A stretch of DNA of 64,000 bases from Tetranychus cinnabarinus (taxonomy: Eukaryota; Arthropoda; Arachnida; Trombidiformes; Tetranychidae). Under the pieces are notes generated by a model, which was not told the origin of the DNA, searched no databases, and was given only the letters and a program-made list of their open reading frames with translations. Where the stretch lies: assembly GCA_022266195.1 (NCBI GenBank), contig WHVY01000004.1:4109501-4173500 (forward strand), read 5' to 3'. Positions 10,701-23,579 of the stretch are shown here, piece after piece. The stretch's first letter is position 1; every line of letters starts with the position of its first letter. The position numbers and the translations under genes are program-made.

Positions 10701-13700
10701 AATACTTACATTAATCATCATGGTTAAATTTTGATTCCAGGTCATTTGATTTCATCTAATAAATGAAGCTGAGGACACTGGATAATGATTACTGTTGAAC
10801 AAGTGAGAAGCAGAAGATGTGTCGCCAATTGTAGGTACAGTGTGAAAAAAGTCAGAAGCTTTTAGAGTCTCTTTGAACTGCTTTAAATCTCATTAGACTA
10901 TAACAAGCATAGATTTTGTCGGTCAACTTGTTTTGTGTGAGAATCAGTGAAAATCAAAAGCATGTTAATTAACAAATTGTTGAGTAAACAAGCTTGTCTA
11001 TTGGTGTTGACTTCACAAGTTAATTAACAGGTTGGTCACAATTAATGATGGACTTGTCAATATTCACATCCGTCTGGCGAAACCACCCAAAGCAAAATGG
11101 TAGCTAAGCATAACAACATAAAATCTCAAAGGATTAATCTTGTCTTGGCCATGCAAATGTCCTTTAATCTGATGGATAATTGTAAGTATTAATTTATCCT
11201 TTAACCCTTAATGAACTTAATAATCTCAGGAAACCATGAAATCTTGAAATTTTTATAATAATCAATCATGAAGACAAAAACAAAATGATGATTGGTAAAG
11301 CTTTTTTGTATAAGTTAATTCACTTCAGCTGTTTGTGTATTGTATACAGCTCAATGAGATGCACATGATTTATTTTGTTTTATTAATAATTACTCTCTTC
11401 TCGCCAGATTAATAGTAAAATTAAGATTGATTATTATCACCGGAGGATCTGATGCATTTAAATATACTGATATTAATTTATCATCGTCTCAAATTAAAAA
11501 GGTAAGTCAAGGTTTCAGTTAACCTGACCTAGAAGAGTTCATAGATTACAATTGTTTCTGTACAATGATTGTTGAGTGAAAACATTCATTTACCAAGAAT
11601 TGATACAAAGATAATCATGATTACTCCAAAAACGATTGATTGTTTTTTTCCATTTTCATCTTCTTTCAAGCTTAATCAGTTGAATCCAAGGAACTTATCA
11701 TAAAATATCATCGGTAACCCACATTTGGATGGTCAAAAAGGAGTACATGAAAGATTCGAGAAAGGTCGCCATTTATCACGATGGTTACATTTGATTGTCA
11801 TTGGACTCAACTAGTTGCAATTTAAAGTAAACTACATCCAAATACCAGGACAAGATTAACTACACAATCAGGTAAGTAGAGTTAAAAGTCGAGATTAGAA
11901 TCGCTATCAAGCCAAATGTTAACAATATGGTACTTAATCATTTTCCATCTGATTTCTTCTTCATTTTCCTGCAGAAAAAAAGTTAAACTTGAAGATTTTT
12001 ACCTTTGATTATCCAAGCAAATACCAATATGGATTACAAGTTGAACAATTTCGTGCAAACCAATTAATAACCATATTCAACGGGAAATGTACAAACACCA
12101 ATTGGACGGAGGTTAAGAAGAAAGTTGAACGAAGTAAGCGTGACTCGTGGAAACTGGAAACTTTACCATCTAATTAAAATGCTACGTCGGAGTAACACGT
12201 TAAATTAACTCTGAATTTTTACCCTTTCCAGCTTTCTAAAGCATCACAAATCAAGCTCAACAATTGAAAGTGATTAATCCATTTTGATGTTGAATTAGGA
12301 AAGTGTTGGGTCAATGAAAAGATGATCTTACATTAAACCGATCATCATCAACATCATGATTGTTCCTCTAATACATATCATTCTACTGACCAACAACAAC
12401 GTTCTTCTCTCTATCACCATCACCATCATAAACATAATCATCTTATCCATTTTGATTGCCTTAAGACGGAATGGTCACGACATTAATTATGATTACGACT
12501 CTTGTGTCCGTCTTAATCACTAATTTACTCGTTTCCCTGTGCCTTTTGTCTGAGCTTTGCCTGTACTCAATTCATTTAAACTGATTGATATTTTGTTTTC
12601 CCTTTTCTTTACCATTTTATCATGCTTATTATTATTATATTTTTTTCTATTAACCGTGTTGTTTTCAATATCAAAGGCTACATCATTAATACCATACAAT
12701 TAAGTCTAAACCAAGATTTGATGGCAAAGTTGAACAATGTTTTTTCATTTCTTTAAAAATTGATTGGTTCACACTTCATATTCATCTTGTAAACCATATG
12801 CTGTCCAATTGATTTTGGAATAATCTAATCACACCTCAACAATTGAAAATTTCAATTAGTATTGTTTATAAGATGTCATGTTTGATTACCCATTATTGTC
12901 TGATTCCAATAGTCAATTTGATTTCAACATTTTGTTCAAACTTAAACGATAATTTGAAAAATAACATCTCCATCTTGAAATGATAATTAGTACCCATGAC
13001 AGTAGTTTAAATTTAATCGCAATTATTAACTCAAGATTAAGATGGGTCTAATTTTGTATCGGTTGATGGAGTAATAAAAGATTTTCAAGAAAATGAGATT
13101 TCCATATAATTAAAGCTTGCGCTTTCAAACTGCTGTACATGATGAACAAGATTGCAGTTGAAACATTTTATGATAATATTTACCATATTCATCATCATGG
13201 TAAGAAATGTGAATACCAGCATGATTGGTGAAAGCTGGAAAAGAAGAAGAAAAGTTCAATTTTCTAGAACAAAAGGTTTGCATTAATAAGCAACAACCAC
13301 TTTTATCATGGTTCCTGGATATTTATCATCACCATCCTAACAGCAAAAAACGGAAACAGGAAAACTATTGACTAATGATAAGTTTGTCAAATTTGATCAG
13401 GAAGTTTATCACTATTTAATAGTGAATGTTTATGAACATAAATGTGTACTGCTACCATTGACATTGGACTTTAACGCCAGAGACTCATCGAGATGTTCAT
13501 TTGTATGAACCAGAATGATCGAGTCCACTTTGCATCCATTTCTTTCCACCTAAGAAGTCGATTATTGATGGAAAATTGATGATGATGATGTTAATGGTTC
13601 TGTCCATGAGTAGTTAATCAAGAAACTGGAAGAAAAGAAAGAAAACAGTAAACATGAGTTGAAACCATGATAACATTTCAATTGATGGACTGCGAAAAGT

Positions 13701-15277
13701 GAAAGCAAAAAATGAGGCAATTTGCTGCAAGTTACCGTCTAGCACTTTATCTTCCATCAACTGATTAACTTTGAATATTAGATGAAATGAAAATTCCATC
13801 TCAACAAAACGTAAAAAAGAATCTCAAACGTGACTCAATTCAATTTAAGAAATTATTGAATACTTTCCGCTTATACTCATCAGTATTTTTTTCACCTTCA
13901 CTTTTACCTTTTATCTTGATAAAAAGCGGAAAATAATAAAAGTATATTGCTACAGTTGCTCTTCATTTCCATCATTATCATCGGGAACTTTGCTATTGCA
14001 CCAATTATCGTTTCCACCATGAACATGGAAGCTCTTCTTTATTCTCCATTTGTACTTTTTCCAGTGAAAATTATTTTTAATGTTGAATAATTGATACCAA
14101 ATAGCCAATTGAATGGATGAAAACATCTTCTCCAGCAATGCTCATTCAAGTTGGCCATTGAATAAACCACAATAATCCTAAAAAAAACAAGAAATAATAC
14201 ACATTAGATTGAGCAAACTGAGAATCATGATGAATAATATACGATGATAATATTTCATTCTTGAAACAAGAGAGAGGGAAATGAGGAAAAACAATCTTAT
14301 AATTTAGTATTGAGAGTTCATTTATAGAGCAACAAACATTTAAGATAATTAGTATTATGTTAATTTAACTGTTGTATTGATATAAAGAAGCGTGAATTAA
14401 AATTAAAGTCTTACCATTATCATACAATTTGCTGATCTTTACTTTTAAATTGCACTTTTTTCCCAAATTTCTGCATTAATTGTGAAATCTAAGCTATAAT
14501 CGTGCATATCAACTTCAAAATTTATGATTTAAAAGAGCAATCATAGTCAATGGAATACTGATTTTCATTCAAATTCATGCAAAAAACTCTAGATATTTTC
14601 ATCAGGTAGATCATCAACAGTTGTTCATTCAATTTGTGAATACCTTTGATATTGAAACTGTTGTCAAAATCAAAAATCTTAAATAGGAACCAAAATAATT
14701 TTGTTTACCACTAATTGAAAGCAGAAATTCAATGAACAATGGGATAAACAAAAGATTAAAATCAATATTACGAAGGCTAAGATTATGTGTTTATACTCAA
14801 TACTGAAATCTATTTGTTTTTAAATATTGGGAATTTTTAATTAACATGGTACTTACCAGTTTAATTAAGGTATAAAAAAATTATCAATAATGCACAATAG
14901 CATATCAAATCGGATCCTTGAATCCATCAAGGTTGCCATGATGATTATCCACCTTAAAACCAATAAAACTTGCATGGGAACAAATCAAGAATGAACAGTT
15001 TGCCTAAATATAACGGTTTTAGTTAGCATACCTAAAGTCATAAATTTTGTTAAACTATTCAATTGTAATAAATCAAGTGAAACAAAAGTTAATCAAAGAA
15101 TTGAATCGCAATAATTATAAACTAGAAATTCGTTCATTCCAGACATTTGATTGAAAAGTTTTCTATGCACCTTTTCTGGCTAAGATTTAGAATCTGACAG
15201 AGCTTACAGAAAAAAATTTGAAATTGGCTGTTGAAATAAGTGTTTATGTTTATATTGCAGTATTGAACACTTCTTGT
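7779..15277. other. long non-coding stretch
   Basis: About 7.5 kb of AT-rich sequence. I looked for spliced exons on both strands and found only weak candidates, including a hydrophobic open segment on the - strand around 10440-10560 with no start codon in frame. There is no tRNA, no clear repeat and no protein homology I can recognise. It may be intergenic, or an intron of an untranslated transcript. Confidence 0.4.
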
Positions 15278-15395
15278 GTCTACGACCACACCAGACTGAA
15301 AACACCGGATCCCGTCCGATCTCCGAAGTTAAGTAGTTTCGGGCCGGGTTAGTACTTGGGAGGGAGACCACTTGGGAACCCCCGGTGTTGTAGAC
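15278..15395 (+). rRNA. 5S ribosomal RNA
   Basis: The sequence runs from GTCTACGACCACACCAGACTG to GTGTTGTAGAC, about 118 nt, the usual length. The 5' and 3' ends pair to form helix I (GTCTACGAC with GTTGTAGAC, one G-U pair). The internal RNA polymerase III control region is recognisable: box A at about 15327-15343 (AAGTTAAGTAGTTTCGGGCC) and box C around 15353-15370 (TAGTACTTGGGAGGGAGACC). A T5 run directly follows at 15396-15400. All conserved loops look intact, so it is probably functional. It is a single dispersed copy, not part of a visible array. Confidence 0.95.
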
Positions 15396-15400
15396 TTTTT
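15396..15400 (+). terminator. RNA polymerase III terminator of the 5S gene
   Basis: Five T residues immediately follow the 3' end of the 5S rRNA, the standard Pol III stop signal. Confidence 0.85.
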
Positions 15401-17648
15401 GCTTCATTTTGATATCAAAATACTGAAATTAATTCAAATTGAATGGATGGACATTCAAAAGTCTTTAGTCTCGAGTCTTTAGATGCGCATCGTTTTTCAT
15501 GTTAATACAAACTACAATGTAGAGAATAGCATTTTTTTAATGGACTCTGTTTGCATGTCCCTACAAACCTACAAAGACCCAACTCTTAACTCAAAATTCA
15601 AAGTTTTTATGTAAATTCATTTCTTGGTAACCTGAATTCTGATTAAGCTTTGACAGTTTTTCGGACATGTTGTTCAACCATGGCTTTCAGGTTGCGTAAA
15701 AGTTTTACTAAACTATTAGTTTTACTACTTACTGGATATCCTTTTAGTCTAGCCACAATTTTTACACAAAAATTTGATGTTTTGACTTGATACAGTGGTC
15801 AACAATTTGGTGGAGTAACAACGATCTAGTAAATTGATTATCATTGGTTACCCTTCGGTTACATTTTCAATTGATAATTTCACCCTTGAGAGTTACATAA
15901 AAATCAGAGAGGAGGTGCCACTAGTCTATCTGGATATTTAAATAAATGTAGTCTTTTCATCGTTTCAAAAGCTGATTACAATTGTAAATTGTTTTGTTAA
16001 ATATTCATTTGTGATTGAAATATTGTTATCATATTATCAACTGTCTTGAGTTATCAGATTAACGATGAAATTGATGGAAAAAGACTATCAAATGGTAATA
16101 ATGATTGAGAAACAATTTGTATTCTCTTCGAACCAGACTTGTCTAAATGCTTGTTTACTGGACTCCAACAGGTAATGTTAAAATAACAATTGACTTTTTT
16201 TGCATTAACACTTTTATTTTTTTTAACTTTTCATTTCTTTTGCTTTTCGTTTTTTTATCCCGTTACTTTATACTCTATCCGTTACCATTCCCGTTCTTAT
16301 CCATCTTCATTGATCAACCAACTTTCACTAACAGTATTTATCTTGCTTCCCTATTTATAATTTTCAATTGTTGGCTTTAGAGACGGTTCAAACAATCACA
16401 GTGAAATGAAAAGATTGGTATAAGATTCCCCAATATTCAATGGACCATAGCATCGATTTTAAACGGATAACCTGTTGATTTCTGGTTTGCCATCTTATTA
16501 TTTCATCTCTAACACTTTAATAATGAAGAAAGTCAAATATTATCCTTCTGCAAACCATAAACAAACATTTAAATCAAACAGCATCAATATTCAAACATGG
16601 AATGAATCAAATTATGAAAGGCCTGAACCTTGAATCGGTGAAAAAAAGTCATGATATCCTAATTAACTGTGATAGGAAATCGTCCAAATCAGAGTCAACT
16701 TTCGCTGGCGCAATCATCATTAAACACAAAACAACTAACGTTACATGATGTGATTTCATCTTAATCTATTGGCAAAGTTGAGCTATTACCTATTATACTT
16801 CCGGAATTCAAAATCATCATTTAATTAAGTTAAATCGGCTTCAATTTTATAGAAGCATTGTGTAACTTCATTGCGGCAAACAATTGTTAAGGATTAATCA
16901 AGTGACCGTCTGATCGCACAATGAAGTAACCTTATTTTAATGAACACTAATAGATTGGATTCAAGTATAGCCAAGTCTTGTCATACGACTTAGGATCGGC
17001 TATAATCTGCAAAAACAACACAATTTGAGCTAGTTTACAACAATTTGATGGAATTGTATTTCAATAGTAGCAAAACTATCGATGACAATGCACCGACTGG
17101 AAACCGATTTTGATCAACGATGGTCGCAAATCATTTTACTTGTTAGTCAAATGGCCAAAATTCAACAAAAAAATTAGTATTTATCCTTTTGATATGATTT
17201 AATTTGCTCTACAACAGTTTGAAGTTGCATGTCAATACATGTAGTTACATTTAGCAGATTCATTTGTGACTTGCCGTTTTAAAATCGGATTATGTTTTGA
17301 TTAATGAGAGGTTAGTTTTAATCCAAATATTAATTTTGAAACTAATGATAATTATCATTATATTATTATCATTAGTTTTGGTAAACCTTTTGAACATAAT
17401 TGCAATTATTAACTCTCCTCTTTTGTCTCTTGTTTTTAGCCAACCATCTCCATGATAAAGGATGTTACCACTCAAGGCTTATGGTTTAATTTCATGATTG
17501 GGATTGGCTTCAGATCGTACACTTCAGTTGGTCATATTAATTAATTAAGAGAAATAGTGAATCCGTGTAGGTGTTTCTTATCGTCATTAAAGTATTCATG
17601 GCTGTCCCATCATCAATTGGAATGGAAACAAACAGAAACTATTTATTC
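15401..17648. other. non-coding, nothing recognised
   Basis: AT-rich sequence with no recognisable exon, RNA gene or repeat on either strand. Open frames here are short and rich in Phe, Ile and Leu, as expected by chance. Confidence 0.45.
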
Positions 17649-18253
17649 TAACCTATGGGCAGAAAGTTTGAGACAAATGTTTAATTGCTCGTATCTTTTT
17701 CAAAAATCTTTTTAACTTTTCAGTTCAAACGATCATAGATTAAACAACTCTTGTTCTTTAAATCGATATATAATGACCTACTATACATAGCACCTTTTGC
17801 TTTAAATTTTATGTTTTTGGCACCCTTCTGCGGTGATTGAAGTTAAATTTTTAAATTTTTTCTGATTTGTTAGATTGAATTATTTTCGTCTTAGGCATAA
17901 TATCATAATTAAAATATAAGATTTCGATAGGTAATAGAGTGTTTCGGAACGTTAGCAAGTTAAAAAAGCTTTAAATGTTATATAACCTATGAATAAATGG
18001 ATCTTAAAGTTAGTTGATTTTTTCAGATATTTTTTCTTATGCTGAGAGGCAAGAAATCATTCAATTGTCGCAAGAGTTAATGATTAATTTAAATTGATCA
18101 GAATGTTCGATGATCTTGCATTTTTCACTGTAGATGAACTGAACCTCCTTCTCAGTCTCCTGAAAGTTTCGGCGCTCTAGATAATCGGATTAACAAGAAA
18201 AAAGCTTAACGCATGATTTGTATATTTGTCTCAAACTTTTTGCCCATAGGTTA
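17649..18253. mobile_element. non-autonomous Tc1/mariner-like TIR element
   Basis: Terminal inverted repeats of 28 bp with one mismatch lie at 17651-17678 (ACCTATGGGCAGAAAGTTTG...) and 18224-18251. Each end is flanked directly by TA (17649-17650 and 18252-18253), as expected for a TA target-site duplication. The 601-bp interior has no transposase frame. This is a MITE or an internally deleted element. Confidence 0.85.
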
Positions 18254-20020
18254 ATTCAACTCTAATTTTAATTTTAAGGAAGTTATCTTTCACAGTGTGA
18301 ATCTCGCACCCCATTACACGTTTGTCTGTATTCATTTTGTTGATAATTATAAATTTCCAATTATAATTTATGAACTACTGGGCATTCCAGTGAATAATGT
18401 CCACTTAAAAGCTCATTTCTCAGCGACGATTTAGTCGATTGTCAAGGTCATGTTATTGATCGACAGGGAAACCGATTGATTTGGTTAACTGATACATCGA
18501 GATGTGCAAAATTATGAAACAGTAAAAAAGGAAAGTGAAATTGAAATGCACCATTAACCAGTAATTGATGGTACGATTGAAACAGGCTAAAAACTCCTGA
18601 GTTGTGACTATGAATCAGAACTTTCACTTTGCTGACCAATGATTTAAGTGGATTTTATGAACTAGAAATGTTACCATTTTCCGTACCATGAACTTGACAA
18701 GCGACTAAAGCATATCTGAGAATCCAGCTCCAGAAGTGGACTCTACATCGACATGCTCATATAACATGTGATAATCAACCAGTTTGCTGGTTGATTTACC
18801 TTGATAATTTTAGTCTGACAAGACTCAAGTATTTAGCAACTTTAACAAAGGTATTCCCAGTTGTTGGATAGACACAATAGACTAAACAGTTTTGTTAAAA
18901 AACCAAACTCTACTCAACTCACACTCGAAGTTTATTTGTTCACTCGTCTCCGTCTAATGACTTACATCGGTAAATGTTTCAAATGGCTAATCAATTAACT
19001 TAACGCTGTCATGGTTTAAACAGTCAACCTCAAATAAACTTAATGAATCCTGAAAAGCTGTGAAACACTCAACAGTCTTGGCCAAGGAAAGATTTGTTTT
19101 TATAATTAAATAAACATAAACTCACAATAAAAGATGAAATCTTATAATAGCTTAAGCTTAAAATTTGAGAAAAGTTGAATTACTTAAACAGGTAGACATG
19201 TAAACAAAAGGTAAGGCAAGTAATAGATGATGTAAATACTCAAGATGAATCATTGTTGATCATGAAATGTAGTTCAATTTAAAACAAACACAAGGTTCGA
19301 CAAAACATTGTGTGATTAGCTTTAAAAAAATATATCAACAATATAAATCTTTTAATGTTACAAACTGATAATGACCAAATCTCTCAGTAGGTAGAAAAAG
19401 TTCAACTATGAATCTTCATTTCTTTACTTTTCAGTTAAAATTGCGATAAAAACTGAAAGCGTAGGAAAGTTAGAAAGAGAGGTAGAAAGAGATTATAAAA
19501 ACCCAAAGAAAGAGAAATAGATTGATGAAAATGGAAGATAAAGAGACAGAAAAAAGAGAGATATACTTAGCCATATATGTCAACATTAGTGTTCGCGCAA
19601 AATCACATATGAATTGTAACCAAATGATTTTCTGTTTACCAAATGTTGATTACAGCTTGAAACCAGAAAAGGATTTTGTTTAATTTTCATCATTAAAATC
19701 TTTATAATTGTTATTACCGTCCATAATTAACAGAGAAAACTCCAGTAATTCAATTTTTGGGTTGATTTTTACCCAAGTTTACTTCTTTTGTGCCCTTCAT
19801 ACCAATAACCTGTTGACTCAGTTTCCTTTTTTTACCGGTTTATCGACTTACCAGTTTCATGATTTGCTTTGCATTTTCTCTCTTCTAGTGATTCAATTTA
19901 AAGTAAATAGATATTTTGTGCTTTATTAATCAATCATCATTGACTAAATCAATAGCTACAATTGTGTTTTAATTAAGTATCTGACTCTAAAATAGTCATA
20001 CAAATTAAAAGAATCAAAAA
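18254..20020. other. non-coding, upstream of the MARVEL gene
   Basis: No exon recognised. The right part should contain the promoter and any 5'UTR exons of the MARVEL gene. A GA-rich stretch lies around 19440-19560. Confidence 0.45.
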
Positions 20021-21641
20021 ATGTCTTCTAATGTTCGAATCACCCAAACTACAACAACTACAACAACAGCCTCTATTTTGGTTATCAACACTGGTTACCT
20101 AAAAACAAAATTTGGTCTTCTTAAGTCTCTTATTTTTGTAAGTTTTTGGTTCTAATTTAAATTACATTAACCAAACCAGTTACCAACATTTATCAATTCA
20201 AAACTTCATCTGTTGTTCATCTCTCAATTTCATCTGTCTCACTGTGTTCATTTATTGTGTTCTCTTCCTCCTAAAACCATCAAGTTTACGATTTGCTTTT
20301 GAGCTGTATATTGCCTTGACTACCACACCCTTGTTGAATCAATATATGAAACTCTCTAGCTCAATTCAGCAACCAGTTATCTGACTTGCTTAGTTATGAT
20401 CAATTTTTATTCAACACAAAAATTACATCGGATGTTGGCCATTCATCTGCTTGACATTTGTACCAAAAATTTTGTTTTCCTTTAAAATTGCTTTGGTTGC
20501 TGTACAAAAATAATAGACTACAAAATAATTTGATTTTTTGCCAATTCTCCGTCTACTCTGAAGTTACTGTTGATCTAAGCCAGCTAATGAACATTTAAAC
20601 TTCATGATTGTTATTTATACTTCCATTTATTAATTCATTCAACCAAGCTCAGTTTTTTACTCAATTTTCAATGTTTAGACTTTCAACAGAAACTGTCAAG
20701 TTGTCTGAATTAGTTCACCACCAAGAACACTAATTAAGGTTATGTTATTTAGAGAGAGATTACAATGTCGATTCTTCTAACCGGATTGAAACAATCAAAT
20801 CAATTGAGCATCATATCACTAAATGTCTGATAATTATTGTTTTGCAATCAGCTGACTCATTCCCACCAAATTCACCGCTAAATACAGCAAGCATTTGATT
20901 TAATCTTAATATTGTACAACTTTGGATCGAATGGAAAGTAAATTAGATAATTTGATCTATCGCAGCAATAATTATCTCAAATAGCGTAATCAAAACAATT
21001 AACTGACATTCGGTCAATCATGGAGATTGAAAGATGAATTTAACCAAAAAGGATGAATTAAATCAGTGAATATTGAACTAATCTAAAATTTCTCTTTCCA
21101 TTTCAGGTCTTAACATTGATCTCGTTCATTTTGATGTCTGTAAGACATCGTAATTTAATTAGTTACAATGATTTCTTATTTCTTTACCTGATCAATTGGT
21201 GCCACTTGTATGCCATTTTCCTAATGCTGTTAACTTGCCTATTCTCATTAAGTACTGCTTCACTGATGCCTAAAATGACTTTTGTAAGTAATGCTGTAAA
21301 ATTTAATTGGACTTGATTCGATTAAAATTTCATTGTTAATTTTGATTTTAATTGCAGGACTTTGTTTTCCATTTTACTGCAACAATACTCTTCCTTTTGG
21401 CCGGCCTTTGGTCAATCTCAATAGCAATTGATTCATACTATGCAACATACAAAACTGCTTCGGTAAGTGTCTTTTGTAGCCTCAAAATTCAGCTTTTGTT
21501 ATTCAAGGACAATTTAATTTTATCTTTTAAATTGCATTTTAATTCAATTTTTACTTTTACTTACAGGTACTTGCGTTCATTATTGCTCTTCTTCATGCTC
21601 TTCATGGTTACTTTTCCTACGCAACTTGCAAACTTCACTAA
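20021..21641 (+). CDS. MARVEL-domain four-TM protein (CMTM/plasmolipin-like)
   Basis: Four exons: 20021-20137, 21107-21283, 21358-21462 and 21567-21641, all phase 0 with good GTAAGT-type donors, giving 157 aa. A short Thr-rich N-terminus (TQTTTTTTTASI) precedes NTGYLKTKFGLLKSLIF, the conserved lead-in to the MARVEL domain. Four hydrophobic segments lie at about residues 33-51, 63-86, 103-124 and 134-150, separated by short loops; the tail after TM4 is only about seven residues. Known role of the family: integral membrane proteins of sterol-rich apposed membranes and vesicle traffic; arthropod members include Singles bar (myoblast fusion) and several uncharacterised proteins with the same Thr-rich start. 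The exact ortholog is not certain. The gene is easily missed because its exons are 75-177 bp and its first intron is about 970 bp. Confidence 0.85.
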
Positions 21642-22276
21642 AGGCGGTAAACAGCTTCACGTAAATTAAAAGATCTGACATTATACTCCAACTTGATTAA
21701 GACAACAATCAACTTTAAAAAAATCATGTCTGTCAATCATCATTGAACTTTCTTGCATATTTGAGCTTTTTTCTTGGCTACAATCAACGACTTTCACCGA
21801 AACTCATCTTAATAAATTTAACCTGTTTCTTTGTAAAAACGCTTTTATGCTCGAAATAAAATTAATGGACAATTATACATATTTCAATTATTGGATTCAA
21901 TCAGTTAATTTGACGGACTAAGGTTGTTGCGTGAAAGAAATTGCAATTATCTTATTTCAACAATTAAAAAAATTGTTAGGGATGAAAATCTCCAACCAGT
22001 GGTAAAGGTTAAGATTTCCATTGGACATTTCCATCTTAATCAATTCAATCATAACCGAAATAAATTCTTTGCCACAACACCCTTTAAAATTGGCCGATCG
22101 ATTAATTTCTTTGCTATACTAAAAGCTATAATTTTCAAGATAATCTCGAACTAAATTAATAAAGGTTTACAAAGGTTTAAGGTTAACAAGAGCTAATAGC
22201 ATTTTAATTTAGATCCAACAAGAGTTATTAATAGAAGTTGAAATGGTTACAAACATAAGAGGAATTTTGTGATTTC
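21642..22276. other. intergenic between convergent genes
   Basis: 3' flanks of the MARVEL gene and of the oxidoreductase. A polyadenylation-like signal CGAAATAAAATTAA lies at about 21853. The short open frames here are not convincing. Confidence 0.5.
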
Positions 22277-23579
22277 TTAGTTACCTTTTATTCCTCGTAC
22301 TAGGAACTTTTTCTCGTCCCATGTTAAGTTAATCTGTTGACCGGTTCGAGCTGATTTTTCAGCGGCGTCAGCGACTATGAAGCTAGCCAAAGATTGATAC
22401 TCTCTGATGGTACATTCAGTCTTTCCTTTGACACAGTCAATGAAATGTTCCCATTCAGTTGCATAAGACTCAGCATATCGAGAAACAAACGAGTAGTAAA
22501 TGGGTGTTTGGGAAGTACCCGAAGAAGACTCAGAAACGACACCCTTGGGTCGTAAATTAGATGCAGAAAGCATACCTTTAGGGCCAAATACTTCAACTCG
22601 CTGGTCATAACCATAAGGTGAGTTTCGATCAAGATCAATCATACCAACAGCGCCAGAAGGAAAAGTCAACATAATTCCAACTGAGTCATGGTCATTTATT
22701 GCTCTGATATCATCGTGGAATGCAACACCATGAGCACTTACTCGAGTAGGGAATTCGCCTGTAACCCAAAGTAACATGTCAATATCATGAACAGCACAAT
22801 CGTGATAAATTCCTCCAGAACTGGCTAAATATTCAATGGTTGGTCGTGGTGAGTCTCTTGCACAGCTTTTGATAACGTGAATGGGTCCGATCTCTCCATT
22901 GGCGACTCGGTCTCGGATATCAGCAAAACTTGGATCAAAGCGACGGTTAAAAGCTGTCAACAGAACAACTCCCTTTTCCTTGGCTAGACGATAGCACTTT
23001 TCCATACCTTGATAGTCGGAGGCCAGTGGTTTTTCACAGAGAACATGTTTACCAGCTTGAAGGGCACTGATCAGCAAATTAAAATGAGTTGGAGTTGGAG
23101 TTCCAATGATAACAGCTTCAACATTTGGATCTTTGAATACAACTTCACCGCTTTCAGATACGATGAATTTGACATCAGTCAAGTTCCATTTAGATTGAAC
23201 ATAGGCACATCTTTCAGCGCTTGGCTCAACACAGTAAACCAATTTAACTCTTGGGTTGGAAAAGATCTTACCCAAATGAATCAATCCAATTCTACCAAGT
23301 CCAAAAAGAGCAACTCGAATGGGTTTATCGTCGTCTGATCCTGGTTTGAAGTTTTTCCATTCAACCAATTGTTTTTCATATCTGATGATAAATCACGAAA
23401 AAAAATAAACATTAAGAATGAAATAAAAGGTGCTAAGAAAATAAGAAGCTATTAGTAAAAATAGCCATTGACATCCAGCTGACATCAAAGAGTTAATTTA
23501 ACCGCACTATTTTCAAATTACAAATAATGAAAGCATTACTTGGGTTATCTTACCTTACATATTGTGCATCGTGAGACAT
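22277..23579 (-). CDS. Gfo/Idh/MocA oxidoreductase, inositol 2-dehydrogenase-like
   Basis: Two exons: 23579-23554 (MSHDAQYV plus AG) and 23381-22277, joined through a split Arg codon, giving 376 aa. The Rossmann nucleotide-binding motif GLGRIG is at residues 36-41. The family signature CEKPL has EKP at about residues 125-127, and HDCAVHDID, with the catalytic His/Asp, lies at about 202-210. The C-terminal alpha/beta domain is complete. Length and motifs fit the soluble myo-inositol 2-dehydrogenase (IolG) branch, which oxidises inositol or related sugars with NAD(P). The substrate here is inference; other members act on glucose, xylose or dihydrodiols. No signal peptide or TM segment, so it is probably cytosolic. 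The intron and AT-rich codon use show it is a resident nuclear gene. The start ATG is the only one in the short first exon. Confidence 0.88.

Noticed and set aside
11989..12177. 62-aa open frame on the + strand with mixed composition
   Set aside because: No family match, starts with a non-ATG codon as listed, and has no supporting splice signals.
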